DNA from: Paenibacillus rubinfantis
Lineage (GTDB): Bacteria > Bacillota > Bacilli > Paenibacillales > Paenibacillaceae
Assembly: GCF_001486505.1 (NCBI RefSeq)
Contig: NZ_LN909066.1
Location: 662,452 to 726,451, forward strand
Direction: 5' to 3'
Length of the DNA: 64,000 bases
The notes below the pieces were generated by a model. That model saw only the letters and a program-made list of their open reading frames with translations. It made no database searches and was not told the DNA's origin. Made by a program: the position numbers and the translations under genes. Positions 32,668-40,407 of this stretch are shown piece by piece (position 1 is the stretch's first letter; each line of letters begins with the position of its first letter).

Positions 32668-33964
32668 ATCAATTACACCCCCTGTTGCAAGCGTATGTCG
32701 ACCAGGTTGGCCAACAAGTGAAAGCGCGGGAAATCCGTCAGGAAATTAAAGAGGAGATTTCCGAGCATCTCTACGAGTTATGGGAATCGATTCGGTCCGA
32801 CGAGGTTGATGACGAATCCGCCGCACGGTTGGCTGTGGCCCAAATGGGCGCCTCCGAGGAAATCGCCAAGGGACTTAACCGGGTTCATAAACCGCGAATC
32901 CCTTGGGGGATGTTAGCATTCTTAGGGCTCATGCTGCCCCTTGCTCTCTTGGTGATGTACGCCGTACAACTCGGATACCAGGCCGGCGACGGATTGTTTG
33001 TAAGACAAGCGTATACATAGCTGGTGGATTGGGACTGATGTTCTTCATCAGCCGAATTCATCATCAACGGTTGTATCGCTATTCTTGGATGATCTACGGA
33101 TTATCAGCAGCCCTTTTTGGGGCTGCCCATCTTTGGAGTCCGCAGATCAATGGCATTCGGGGTTATATTATCGGTGGAATAAGTATTAAACTGCTCTGCC
33201 CCTACCTCTTTATCATCGCGGCAGCCGGACTGCTGTCCAGGGTCGAGAAGAATGAGGGGTACGGGAAGGTTGTAGGGAAAATCATTCTGCTTGGGGTTCT
33301 TCCCTTGCTGCTGTTTGCATCCATTCCGTCGTTTGCCAGCCTTCTGCTCTATGCCGCCACGTTCTCCTTCATGTTAGCCATCTCCAGGTATGTACGCCCA
33401 TGGGCAGCCGCTTACCTGGCATTCGTCACTGCGGCCTTCCTCTTGCCCATGCTGCTAAGCGAACGCGGACATGATCGGCTGCTCGGATATTTGCTGCGCC
33501 ATCGAGATCCGGAGGGAGACGGTTATCTATACCGGCAAATTGATGAAGCCGTCCAGTCAGCCGGGTGGAGCGGACATGGCTTTGGTTCGCCGATGCAATC
33601 TCTCCCTTACATCCACTCGGATCATATCTTTACTTATCTGGTCTACAGTATGGGATGGACTTTCGGAATCCTCGTATCCATCCTTGTCCTGTTCTTTATC
33701 ATTCAACTGGTCAGCATGTTCAAATCGGCCAAGGATCCTTATGGCAAAATGCTCATTTCCGGACTTGGAGCTCTATTTGTGATCCAATTCCTCTGGAGCT
33801 TGGGCATGTCGATGGGACTTCTCCCGCTCTCCGCGGTTCCATTTCCGTTTCTCAGTTACGGCGGAAGCCAGTTGTTGGTTCAGTTGGCGGCCATCGGCCT
33901 GATCTACAGTGTCTATCGACGGAAGGACATGCTTCGTTTGAAAGACGGGATTCCCAACTCTTAA
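32664..33964 (+). pseudogene. Frameshifted HAAS-domain plus FtsW/RodA/SpoVE-family gene
   Basis: Frame one (32664-33020) encodes a small cytoplasmic HAAS/permease-prefix-like domain (EIKEEISEHLYELWESI, VAQMGASEEIAKGLNRVHKP) and a membrane segment, and stops after FVRQAYT. The next frame carries on VYIAGGLGLMFF from 33011 to 33964 with about nine more membrane segments and FtsW/RodA-type motifs (GSPMQSLPYIHSDHIF, PFPFLSYGGSQLLVQL). One base missing after 33010 explains the split. Intact, it would be about 433 residues. PadR next to such HAAS-FtsW genes is a known Firmicute pairing. Decay or sequencing error cannot be told apart here. Confidence 0.75.
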
Positions 33965-33971
33965 GCAACAT

Positions 33972-34003
33972 AAAACCGCCGGAGCCTAAGCCCCGGCGGT
34001 TTT
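33972..34003. terminator. Bidirectional terminator
   Basis: AAAACCGCCGG (33972-33982) and CCGGCGGTTTT (33993-34003) form a perfect 11-bp stem between two convergent genes. Confidence 0.8.
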
Positions 34004-34031
34004 GCTGCATGCGCCTATCGTGCGCAGCCCT

Positions 34032-34262
34032 TTATTTCGGTTTTTTCACAAACGGTGCGGCCTTCGCCAGCACCTCTTCTTCCGTCGGCGCACTGACGTA
34101 TCTGCCGTTGATATATACGAACGCTCTTTTGCCGCACGGACCGCAATACGATTTGCAGCCGATTTTGATCTCGGCGTCCGGCGCGAGCTTTTGCAGCTTA
34201 GGTACAAACGTCTTCATGCGGATATGATTGCATTTATCGCAAATCCGAATATCGTTAGCCAT
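34032..34262 (-). CDS. DUF1450 (YuzB-like) small protein
   Basis: A 76-residue protein. The pattern ICDKCNH at the start and IGCKSYCGPCGKRAFVYINGRYVSAPT in the middle (given in pieces: GCKSYCGPCG, FVYINGRYV) is that of DUF1450/YuzB, a thioredoxin-fold-like family with clustered cysteines that may bind a metal or [2Fe-2S] centre. Function is not known. ATG behind AAAGAAGGGACCTGGC. It closes a minus-strand run with the HesB-like gene. Confidence 0.85.
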   Translation of the reverse strand: MANDIRICDKCNHIRMKTFVPKLQKLAPDAEIKIGCKSYCGPCGKRAFVYINGRYVSAPTEEEVLAKAAPFVKKPK

Positions 34263-34293
34263 GCCAGGTCCCTTCTTTATCGTTAGCTAAAGC

Positions 34294-34596
34294 TTAGTGA
34301 TCCCCGTGATTGCCTTTGGACGGGTTAGTGATCACGAACCCTTCCTCCGGGAAATACAAATAATCGATCTTCACGCCGTCAAGCAGCGGATCGGTGCCTT
34401 CTACGATCACATCAATCTCCTTGTCGGTTTTGATGATTTGATCGCTGTCTGTCGGCTTGGCCAAATCCAGCCCGTAGTGGGCATGGTCGCCGTGGGAATG
34501 GGTGATGAACACCTTCAACGCCAGTCCTTGGTTCTCTTCCTTCGCCAGTTCCTTTTGTATCACTTTCGCCGCATTGCGGGTAATTTTGACGTTCAT
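34294..34596 (-). CDS. HesB/IscA-like protein lacking the cluster-binding cysteines
   Basis: About 100 residues with the A-type carrier fold: ITRNAAKVIQKEL at the start, ALKVFITHSHGDHAHYGLDL in the middle (in pieces) and YFPEEGFVITNPSKGN at the end. True IscA proteins bind iron-sulfur clusters through one central Cys and a C-terminal CGC. Here there is no cysteine at all; the end reads GNHGDH and the central loop is His-rich (HSHGDHAH). It may bind another metal or have lost carrier function. GGAG before ATG 34596 sets the start. Confidence 0.8.
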   Translation of the reverse strand: MNVKITRNAAKVIQKELAKEENQGLALKVFITHSHGDHAHYGLDLAKPTDSDQIIKTDKEIDVIVEGTDPLLDGVKIDYLYFPEEGFVITNPSKGNHGDH

Positions 34597-34677
34597 ATGA
34601 TCGCTCCTATCGCGCAAAATTTCTTCCTCTAACATTCCTATTGTAAAGAAACGCCGCCCAACAAGCAAGACCAACCG

Positions 34678-34923
34678 CTAAGCCCCCGGATATTTTCGCT
34701 CCGCCCGGGTCACGAACCAATCCATCAGCAGCATGGTCACGGCCATGTCGTCGATCGGAATCCACGGCAACACATCCGGTAGAACCCAGTAAAGCAGCGC
34801 CGGCACAACCAGCAACAACTTGTCGGTGAACGGAATTTTACCCGAAGTCAACAGCGGGAGAGTCCGACGAAAAATATGGGACCAACGACGAAGCGACCAC
34901 CAGCTTTTCCATTTCATCTCCAC
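34678..34923 (-). CDS. DUF1232 (YkvA-like) small membrane protein
   Basis: An 81-residue protein with the DUF1232 core LLLVVPALLYWVLPDVLPWIPIDDMAVTMLLMDWF in pieces: a hydrophobic helix, PDVLPWIPIDD, then a second helix. Function not established. The ATG is at 34923 behind a GGAGG-like site. It lies 81 bases upstream of the HesB-like gene on the same strand. Confidence 0.85.
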   Translation of the reverse strand: MEMKWKSWWSLRRWSHIFRRTLPLLTSGKIPFTDKLLLVVPALLYWVLPDVLPWIPIDDMAVTMLLMDWFVTRAERKYPGA

Positions 34924-34997
34924 CCCTCCCCGCCCTCAGGTCAGAAACTGCTATTTCCGTTAGGATACCCTATTTATCATGTTTCATGGCGCAAAAA

Positions 34998-35018
34998 AAT
35001 CCGGGACCCTCCCGGATT
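34998..35018 (-). terminator. Terminator after the TraX-family gene
   Basis: AATCCGGGA and TCCCGGATT form a perfect 9-bp stem; on the minus strand it is followed by TTTTT. Confidence 0.8.
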
Positions 35019-35040
35019 CTTCGTGACCTCATTCCAACTA

Positions 35041-35664
35041 CTACAAGAAATACACGAGCACTGCCAACACCGCCAAATGCACGGGATAAAAAGCTCTCCA
35101 CACCCAGCGAGGAAGCCGCCAAGCTTCGAGCTTTCGCCACAGTTCCGGCCCATAGGCGATGATCATCGTCGGCAGAATACTGGCCAGTTGGATCACCCAG
35201 CCGTAAGCAAACAAATAAACGACGTTAAGCAGCAGGTGCATCACCACCGCTTTTCCTTGCCCGGCATATTTGAAGATTAGCACCAGCAGCAGCCCATACG
35301 CGCCGTAATCAAACGGAAGCACTTCCATGATGACGCAGACGCCAGCGATGATGACTGCGGAGAGCGGGCCCGGTTTGGCCGAATCCAACATCCGCAAGAC
35401 CAAGGACGAGACAAACAAGGTGGCGACAACATTAAGTCCGTTCGTATCAAAGGCCAGCTGGTAAGGAACTTGCGAAAGCGCGGCGATCAGAAACAAACGA
35501 ATCGCATATTTCCGGTAATTGGAGGTATGCACATGACCCTGGACCAGCGCGTAGGCATAGATCGGGAAGGCGATCCGCCCGATAACTCGCCACAGCACTT
35601 CTCCGGGGAAAAACAGCAGCCCGACATGGTCGATCAGCATGGTGATCATGGCGATCAGTTGCAC
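35041..35664 (-). CDS. TraX-family membrane protein
   Basis: A 207-residue membrane protein with about six segments. The TraX pattern is visible: IAMITMLIDHVGLLFFP, RVIGRIAFPIYAYALVQG and YRKYAIRLFLIAALSQVPY, quoted in part. TraX acetylates F pilin in plasmids; chromosomal Firmicute members are of unknown role, and no conjugation genes are nearby. The start is GTG 35664 behind AAGGAGTGTAGGCC. Divergent from the lipid kinase gene. Confidence 0.85.
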   Translation of the reverse strand: MQLIAMITMLIDHVGLLFFPGEVLWRVIGRIAFPIYAYALVQGHVHTSNYRKYAIRLFLIAALSQVPYQLAFDTNGLNVVATLFVSSLVLRMLDSAKPGPLSAVIIAGVCVIMEVLPFDYGAYGLLLVLIFKYAGQGKAVVMHLLLNVVYLFAYGWVIQLASILPTMIIAYGPELWRKLEAWRLPRWVWRAFYPVHLAVLAVLVYFL

Positions 35665-35785
35665 GGCCTACACTCCTTTCGTCCATCAACGGGGTTTCGA
35701 AAAATTTTGATTTTCATTTATTCAATTCTTCAGTAGACTGAAATTACGCCGCTCTGGCGCTGCCATCATAGATAGGGGAGTCATC

Positions 35786-36697
35786 ATGTATTTGTTTATC
35801 GTGAATCCAAATGCCGGGAATGGCGAAGGCCGTCGGGTTTGGAACAAAATCAGCAAACAGCTGCGCCGGCGAGGCATTCCTTACGAGCACGCCTTGACGG
35901 ACAGCCGGGAGCAAGCGCATACATTTCTTCAGGATCGGCTGTCCGGACCGGAGTCTTGGAAGGCCGTTGGGGTGGTCGGCGGCGACGGGACGATCCACAG
36001 CCTGCTGCCGGCATTGCGGCACTCCGGTGTCCCGCTGGCCGTCTTCTCCGCCGGCTCGGGCAATGACACCGCCCGCGGCTTCGGCATTCCGCGCCGGACT
36101 CGGGCCGCCTTGGACGTGCTGCTCAACGGCCGTCCGGCCTCGGCCGACCTGATTGCCGTCGAAGGGCGCAGCACGCTGACCGCACTGGCCGTTGGCTTCG
36201 ACGCCGAAGTTGCCCGGAACGTCAACCTCAGCCGCTACAAGAAAATATGCAATGCGCTGGGGCTCGGCAGGCTAGCTTATATTATCGGGATCTTTCATAC
36301 CCTGCTAACCTTCCGTCCCGGCCCCCTAAACGTTGATACCGATGGGATCACCCATCATTTCGAGTCCGCTTGGCTGACGGCGATCAACAACGTGGACAGC
36401 TATGGCGGGGGACTCAGCATCTGCCCCGACGCCAAGCCGGATGACGGTGTGCTGGATCTTTGCGTCGTGCACGATTGCTCGAAGCTGAAGCTGCTGCTGT
36501 TATTTCCGACCGTCTTATTTGGTGCCCATACGAAGCTCTCATTCGTGACGATGCTAAGGGGGCGAAATATTACGGTGACGAGCCCCATCCCTCGCCTCGC
36601 CTTAGGCGATGGGGAAGATGTCGCCGTCACGCCGCTGAACGCATCGGCGGATCCCGGCGCCCTTCAAATCCTGCGTCCCATGTCAGACGTCATGTAA
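35786..36697 (+). CDS. Diacylglycerol/sphingosine kinase-family lipid kinase
   Basis: A 303-residue DAGK_cat-fold kinase (YegS/BmrU/DgkB group). Motifs: FIVNPNAGNGEGRRVW, GVVGGDGTIHSLLPAL (nucleotide-binding GGDGT) and FSAGSGNDTARGFGIPRR. It probably phosphorylates diacylglycerol or a related lipid on the inner face of the membrane, which recycles the diacylglycerol left by lipoteichoic acid synthesis. Ends at the terminator shared with racE. ATG after GGGGAGTCATC. Confidence 0.9.
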   Translation: MYLFIVNPNAGNGEGRRVWNKISKQLRRRGIPYEHALTDSREQAHTFLQDRLSGPESWKAVGVVGGDGTIHSLLPALRHSGVPLAVFSAGSGNDTARGFGIPRRTRAALDVLLNGRPASADLIAVEGRSTLTALAVGFDAEVARNVNLSRYKKICNALGLGRLAYIIGIFHTLLTFRPGPLNVDTDGITHHFESAWLTAINNVDSYGGGLSICPDAKPDDGVLDLCVVHDCSKLKLLLLFPTVLFGAHTKLSFVTMLRGRNITVTSPIPRLALGDGEDVAVTPLNASADPGALQILRPMSDVM

Positions 36698-36717
36698 CGC
36701 AGCCAAGCCCGGGTCAA

Positions 36718-36761
36718 AAAAACCTTTGGACGAGGGGCACCCCCGCCAAAGGTTTTTTTAT
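36718..36761. terminator. Bidirectional terminator between lipid kinase and racE
   Basis: AAAAAACCTTTGG and CCAAAGGTTTTTTT form a long stem with A and T tracts on the two sides, ending both convergent genes. Confidence 0.85.
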
Positions 36762-36764
36762 CGA

Positions 36765-37583
36765 TTACCCTGCCGGGCTGGACACCTGCCATACGATCGG
36801 TGTCAGCTCGATTTGCTCGCCCAGCCATTGGCGGGCGATCTTGCGGAAGATCTCCGCATCCCCGCTGCAGAAAAACTGGTGAACGGGGATGTTATTACCG
36901 CGTGCCAGGCAACCGCGCTGATGAAGCACGGTGCTGATCTCCCTGGCGGTTTCGTCCGCAGAGCTGATGAGCTTCACTTTCGGACCCATCACCTGCTGGA
37001 TCGGATCTTTTAAGAAAGGATAATGAGTACAGCCTAAAATCAGGCAATCCATCGCATGCTCCTTCATCCCCCGCAGCGACCGCTGCACCACAAGCAACGC
37101 TTCATTCGTATCATACAGCCCTTTCTCTACCAGGGGAACAAACTCGGGACACGCCTCGCTGACGATTTCGGTCTGCGGATTCAGTTCTCGTAAAGCGGCG
37201 GTATAGGCCCCGCTGCGGACCGTCCCCACCGTTCCGATCACACCGATTTTACCGGTTTTGGTGGCGCTGATCGCCGCTCTCGCTCCGGGATGGATCACGC
37301 CGATGACGGGGATGTCGACTTTGGCTTTAATGAAATCAAGCGCAGCCGCCGTCGCCGTATTACATGCAATTACAATCAGTTTGGGCTCATATTGAATCAA
37401 ATAATCGACGATTTGCTCGGTAAACAAGCGAACTTCTTCAGGTGATCTTGGACCGTAGGGAGCTCGGGCCGTGTCTCCGAAGTAGATGATCTTCTCTCGG
37501 GGAAGCTGTCTCATCACTTCCTTGCAGACGGTGAGGCCTCCCACTCCCGAGTCTAGTATAGCGATAGCTTGCTGCACGAACAT
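36765..37583 (-). CDS. racE: Glutamate racemase
   Basis: A 272-residue enzyme that converts L- to D-glutamate for peptidoglycan. The motifs AILDSGVGGLTVCKEV, YFGDTARAPYGPRS, VIACNTATAAAL with the first catalytic Cys, and LILGCTHYPFLKDP with the second are all present. Also called murI; the Firmicute name is racE. ATG 37583 after GAAGGATGCGGT. It stands alone. Confidence 0.96.
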   Translation of the reverse strand: MFVQQAIAILDSGVGGLTVCKEVMRQLPREKIIYFGDTARAPYGPRSPEEVRLFTEQIVDYLIQYEPKLIVIACNTATAAALDFIKAKVDIPVIGVIHPGARAAISATKTGKIGVIGTVGTVRSGAYTAALRELNPQTEIVSEACPEFVPLVEKGLYDTNEALLVVQRSLRGMKEHAMDCLILGCTHYPFLKDPIQQVMGPKVKLISSADETAREISTVLHQRGCLARGNNIPVHQFFCSGDAEIFRKIARQWLGEQIELTPIVWQVSSPAG

Positions 37584-37706
37584 ACCGCATCCTTCATGTT
37601 TAGTTTAAAATCCCTCTCGTTACTTTATGACTCGGGTCTTCAAAGGGTACCTAAATCTTAACTCAATTTCCGATACAAGAAAACCCGCAAACGTCGAAGA
37701 AACGGG

Positions 37707-37732
37707 AAAAAGACCCGGCATCGGGTCTTTTT
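37707..37732. terminator. Terminator between racE and the YtxH-like gene
   Basis: AAAAAGACCCG and CGGGTCTTTTT form a perfect 11-bp stem, just past the stop of the YtxH-like gene at 37762. Confidence 0.8.
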
Positions 37733-37761
37733 CGGGCGATCGTTAAGGTGTGATGTGCAGG

Positions 37762-38199
37762 TTATTTGTCCTCTTCGCTCTCAGAAGTGGCTGCCGCTTC
37801 CGAAGCCGCAACTTCCAGCTCGCTGGCTTCAGTCGCTTCTTCCCCCGTTACGACGCTAAGGACCACGGTCTCTTCTTCGGCAGCAGGCTCCTCATCCTCC
37901 GCCGCAAACTCGGAGACTTGAGCCACTTCCTCCTCCGTGCTGTCCTTGACGGGCCGACGGCTTTGGATTTCACTTATCAAGCCTTCGGCGGCTTCCTTCA
38001 CCTTGCCAACCAGAACCGTACTTTGCTCCGATACTTTGCCGGCAACCTCTTGCGTTTTCTCCCCAACCTGACGAGCGCCGTCGGCGATATCCTTACGCAG
38101 CTCTTTCCCGGCTTTGGGAGCAAACAGCAGCGCTGTTACCGCACCGGCCACCGTACCGATGGCGGCACCCCATAACCAACCCTTGTTTCCTTTGCTCAC
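37762..38199 (-). CDS. YtxH-domain protein
   Basis: A 145-residue protein. It starts with a short membrane segment (WLWGAAIGTVAGAVTALLFAPKAGKELR, in parts), the YtxH hallmark, then helical residues 40-85 and a very acidic Glu/Ala/Ser-rich tail. YtxH proteins are small general-stress or membrane-associated proteins of unclear role. The start is GTG 38199 behind GGAGAGATGAATC. The acidic tail is longer than in many members. Confidence 0.85.
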   Translation of the reverse strand: MSKGNKGWLWGAAIGTVAGAVTALLFAPKAGKELRKDIADGARQVGEKTQEVAGKVSEQSTVLVGKVKEAAEGLISEIQSRRPVKDSTEEEVAQVSEFAAEDEEPAAEEETVVLSVVTGEEATEASELEVAASEAAATSESEEDK

Positions 38200-38317
38200 G
38201 ATTCATCTCTCCTTTTCGGCTTCTCCGCGAATGCCCATATCGATAATGCATTATAAGCAGCAACGGCTCGTCCGGTCACACCTGGAAGGAATTATTTTTG
38301 GGCTTGTCCATTCACGG

Positions 38318-38737
38318 TCAAACCCCTTCCTGATCCAGATACTTCCGCACGTTTGCCGCAAAATCCTGCAAAGCGCCGGGCAGCCGCTCCCTCAGGCCCA
38401 TAACTTCCTGACGGTCCCATGCGAAATATTCCTGGACCAACGGTTTCCGCAGACGAACCAGTTCGATCAGCGTCGCATGCAGCGAGGAATCAACCACTTT
38501 CTCGTCCAGCAGGATGTCCACGATATCCTCATAGCTGCTGGCATCGCGCATAATAAAACCGTCGATCAAATAACTGCCCACATCCGTCACAATCTCGATG
38601 GCCAGATGCAATGCCCGTTCCTCCGCATATCTCCCCAGTAAAGACGAAGCCGACTGGATCGATTCGCGAAAGGCCTCAAGCACTTCCGGCACAAGCTCCA
38701 GCCGGCGCTCAATTTGTTCCCGGTTGACATAGTACAC
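38318..38737 (-). CDS. DUF86 / HepT-like protein
   Basis: A 139-residue all-helical protein of the HepT/DUF86 family. In HepT toxins an R-x(4-6)-H-x-Y motif forms the RNase site. Here the stretch RKPLVQEY has Arg97, Gln102 in place of the His, and Tyr104, so RNase activity is doubtful. No MntA nucleotidyltransferase partner is beside it, unlike the MntA-HepT pairs. It may be a housekeeping relative such as YutE. Start GTG 38737 behind GGAGGAGACAGGC. It is 25 bases downstream of the Dabb gene. Confidence 0.8.
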   Translation of the reverse strand: MYYVNREQIERRLELVPEVLEAFRESIQSASSLLGRYAEERALHLAIEIVTDVGSYLIDGFIMRDASSYEDIVDILLDEKVVDSSLHATLIELVRLRKPLVQEYFAWDRQEVMGLRERLPGALQDFAANVRKYLDQEGV

Positions 38738-38762
38738 GCCTGTCTCCTCCTCCGATCACCAG

Positions 38763-39050
38763 CTAAAATTCGAAATCGACTGCGACCTGGCTCTCCCGCA
38801 CTTCGTTCATGTGCTCGATGACCTTCTTGTGCTCCGGATGAACCTGATACCCTTCCAAATCGGTCAGCGAATCAAAGGTGGCAATCAGCGCAATATCATA
38901 GGAACGAGGGGAACGAATCACATCGGTGCCTACCTCCAGGCTTCTCAGCTGCTCCACTTTGCCCTCCAAGCTGCGCAGCACCTCCACTGTACGTCCAACA
39001 CTTTCCGGGGACGCATCTTTCAGTTTGAACAAGACGATATGTTTGATCAT
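38763..39050 (-). CDS. Dabb-family (stress responsive alpha/beta barrel) protein
   Basis: A 95-residue ferredoxin-like Dabb domain protein. The pattern IKHIVLFKLKD at the start, VEQLRSLEVGTDV and YDIALIATFDSLTDLEGYQVHPEHKKV (in parts) is typical. Its role is unknown; relatives form dimeric barrels. It is co-directional with the HepT-like gene, 25 bases apart, so probably one transcript. Confidence 0.85.
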   Translation of the reverse strand: MIKHIVLFKLKDASPESVGRTVEVLRSLEGKVEQLRSLEVGTDVIRSPRSYDIALIATFDSLTDLEGYQVHPEHKKVIEHMNEVRESQVAVDFEF

Positions 39051-39166
39051 GGGTTATCCCTCTCCTTACTTAACGATTCAGTAACTGATTTCAGCATAAC
39101 ATAAAGGATATCTGCCGAAAAGTAAGGCCCCACCCGAACTCTATCAATCTATCTACATAAGATATA

Positions 39167-39189
39167 TTGTCTCTTTTTACTAGAGACAA
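39167..39189. promoter_or_regulatory. Small inverted repeat upstream of the 39218 gene
   Basis: TTGTCTC (39167-39173) and GAGACAA (39183-39189) are perfect 7-base arms. It could be an operator or a leader hairpin between the divergent genes. Confidence 0.35.
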
Positions 39190-39217
39190 GTCTCGGAATG
39201 AAATGAGGTGAATTCGA

Positions 39218-39526
39218 TTGACCCTTTTACGTTTTCTGTTGCAAGAACCGCTGCGAAGGCGAATTCGCCTGCTGCAAGCCGAGCTGGATCTGTTGGCTAG
39301 CCGGGTGGAGCATTTGGAGCAGGTACTTGAGGCCGCCGCCTTCCCGGATTCCGTTACCCGACAGCGGATCGAAGCTTCGATTGGCCTCAGCATCACCCTG
39401 GAGACGACCGGCTCCCCCCTTTACGGCAAGCTGATCGCCGTTCACCCCGATGCGTTGGAAATGATCGATGCATCGGGGCGGCAATTGATTGTACCGACTG
39501 CCAAAATCACGGCGATGAAGGTATAA
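39218..39526 (+). CDS. Hypothetical protein (DUF2642-like)
   Basis: A 102-residue protein. Residues ~5-45 form a charged helix or coiled coil (LLASRVEHLEQVLEA), followed by a small beta-rich part (LSITLETTGSPLYGKLIAV, QLIVPTAKITAMKV) that resembles DUF2642/SH3-like spore-related proteins. Start is TTG behind GAGGTGAATTCGA. Ends before a terminator hairpin and tRNA-Ala. Function not known. Confidence 0.65.
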   Translation: MTLLRFLLQEPLRRRIRLLQAELDLLASRVEHLEQVLEAAAFPDSVTRQRIEASIGLSITLETTGSPLYGKLIAVHPDALEMIDASGRQLIVPTAKITAMKV

Positions 39527-39545
39527 GCCTTGGAACCTGCCGTGA

Positions 39546-39598
39546 CCCCCTTTCCGGCAACCTTGGTTGCCGGAACCTCGGGGACAGATTTTTTTGCA
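39546..39598 (+). terminator. Terminator hairpin
   Basis: TTCCGGCAACC and GGTTGCCGGAA form an 11-bp stem, with outer CCCC/GGGG pairing, followed by a run of seven T. Confidence 0.75.
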
Positions 39599-39606
39599 AG
39601 AGGATA

Positions 39607-39635
39607 TTGACAGCCTGGCCGCATTTTTATAAAAT
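39607..39635 (+). promoter_or_regulatory. tRNA-Ala promoter
   Basis: TTGACA (39607-39612) and TAAAAT (39630-39635), 17 bases apart, end 15 bases before the tRNA. Confidence 0.75.
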
Positions 39636-39650
39636 AAAATAGTCGCTCAC

Positions 39651-39723
39651 GGGGCCTTAGCTCAGCTGGGAGAGCGCATCGCTGGCAGCGATGAGGTCAG
39701 GGGTTCGATCCCCCTAGGCTCCA
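39651..39723 (+). tRNA. tRNA-Ala (anticodon GGC)
   Basis: A 73-base cloverleaf. The acceptor GGGGCCT pairs with AGGCTCC and has the G3-U70 pair that marks tRNA-Ala. D arm GCTC/GAGC, anticodon stem CATCG/CGATG with loop CTGGCAG (anticodon GGC), T arm AGGGG/CCCCT with TTCGATC. The CCA end is not encoded. Confidence 0.97.
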
Positions 39724-39761
39724 TAAAGGTTTATAATTATAATCTAAGTTTGATTTTAGAG

Positions 39762-39791
39762 AAGCTCAAGCGAAGTGGCTTGGGCTTTTTA
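39762..39791 (+). terminator. Terminator after tRNA-Ala
   Basis: AAGCTCAAGC and GCTTGGGCTT form a 10-bp stem with one T-G pair, followed by TTTACTTT. Confidence 0.75.
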
Positions 39792-39908
39792 CTTTATGCA
39801 AAAAATCCTTGCAGGCATTCTTGACTTGAGCTAACCTACCAGCAAAATCGTCGAGGGATGGAGGTTAGTCACTGTTGATGTACATCGTTATAACAAAGTA
39901 CAAAGATA

Positions 39909-39938
39909 TTGACCATTAGTCCTATATAGGACTATACT
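39909..39938 (+). promoter_or_regulatory. Promoter with an 18-bp palindrome in its spacer
   Basis: TTGACC (39909-39914) and TATACT (39933-39938) are 18 bases apart. The perfect palindrome TAGTCCTATATAGGACTA (39917-39934) fills the spacer, an ideal place for a repressor or an activator that twists the spacer. It is 20 bases before a 37-codon open frame. Confidence 0.6.
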
Positions 39939-39957
39939 ATAGGGAAAGGTGTTGGAA

Positions 39958-40071
39958 ATGACTGGAGATACACGAGGCGGATTGTGGGTTCAGCTCCAAA
40001 CGACACGTTCATCTACCGACGGACATGCGTCTCTTTATTATTCAAAGGCCGCGGCAAACGTACGAACCTGA
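39958..40071 (+). CDS. Possible 37-residue peptide ahead of the T-box leader
   Basis: ATG 39958 follows GGGAAAGGTGTTGGAA and opens 37 codons (MTGDTRGGLWVQLQTT...YYSKAAANVRT), ending TGA at 40071. I recognise no family. It sits just behind the palindrome promoter and before the T-box of argS, so it may be a leader peptide or a small independent gene. The alternative is untranslated leader. Confidence 0.3.
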   Translation: MTGDTRGGLWVQLQTTRSSTDGHASLYYSKAAANVRT

Positions 40072-40126
40072 GTCAGCGGGATACGGGGAGGGAAATGTCC
40101 AGCCGAATCAAGTGCGGCAAGCCGGA

Positions 40127-40132
40127 TATAAT
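40127..40132 (+). promoter_or_regulatory. Possible -10 box of the T-box transcript
   Basis: TATAAT lies about 25 bases before stem I of the T-box. The -35 region is poor, so transcription may instead start at 39945. Confidence 0.3.
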
Positions 40133-40151
40133 ATTACGAAATACCCAAATT

Positions 40152-40390
40152 CGACGATTGGGAGAGTAGCTGTCCGTTCTAGTCCAAGCGAGCCGGGAGA
40201 GTGGAAACCGGTACAGGGCAGACAGCGAAGCGGACCCAGGAGAAGGGTTGCTGAACGCAAGTCAACTAGGCAGCCACGGCCAAGGACCGTTATCCTAGAG
40301 TGGTTAAACGTGAAGTTTAACAACAAGAGTGGTACCGCGAGCGCGTAAAGCCTTCGTCTCTTTGATGAGATGAAGGCTATTTTTATTGCC
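40152..40390 (+). ncRNA. T-box riboswitch of the argS gene
   Basis: Stem I is recognisable. AGTA (40165-40168) and GAA (40227-40229) form the loop-E part of the specifier loop, flanked by GCTGTC (40169-40174) pairing with GACAGC (40221-40226). The apical part AGCGAGCCGGGAGAGTGGAAACCGG is typical. The likely specifier is CGG (40231-40233, Arg), followed by A. The T-box sequence is AGAGTGGTACCGCGAGC at 40326-40342. The terminator AGCCTTCGTCTC (40349-40360) / GAGATGAAGGCT (40367-40378) with a T run follows. Uncharged tRNA-Arg would stabilise the antiterminator and switch argS on. Confidence 0.88.
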
Positions 40391-40407
40391 TAGGAGGAGT
40401 GGATTTT

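Noticed and set aside
39651..39960. tRNA-Ala as an integration (att) site
   Set aside because: I find no repeat of the tRNA 3' end downstream and no integrase or phage gene in the window.
40025..40348. 107-codon frame over the T-box leader
   Set aside because: It would run through stem I and the T-box sequence; the RNA structure explains the conservation better.
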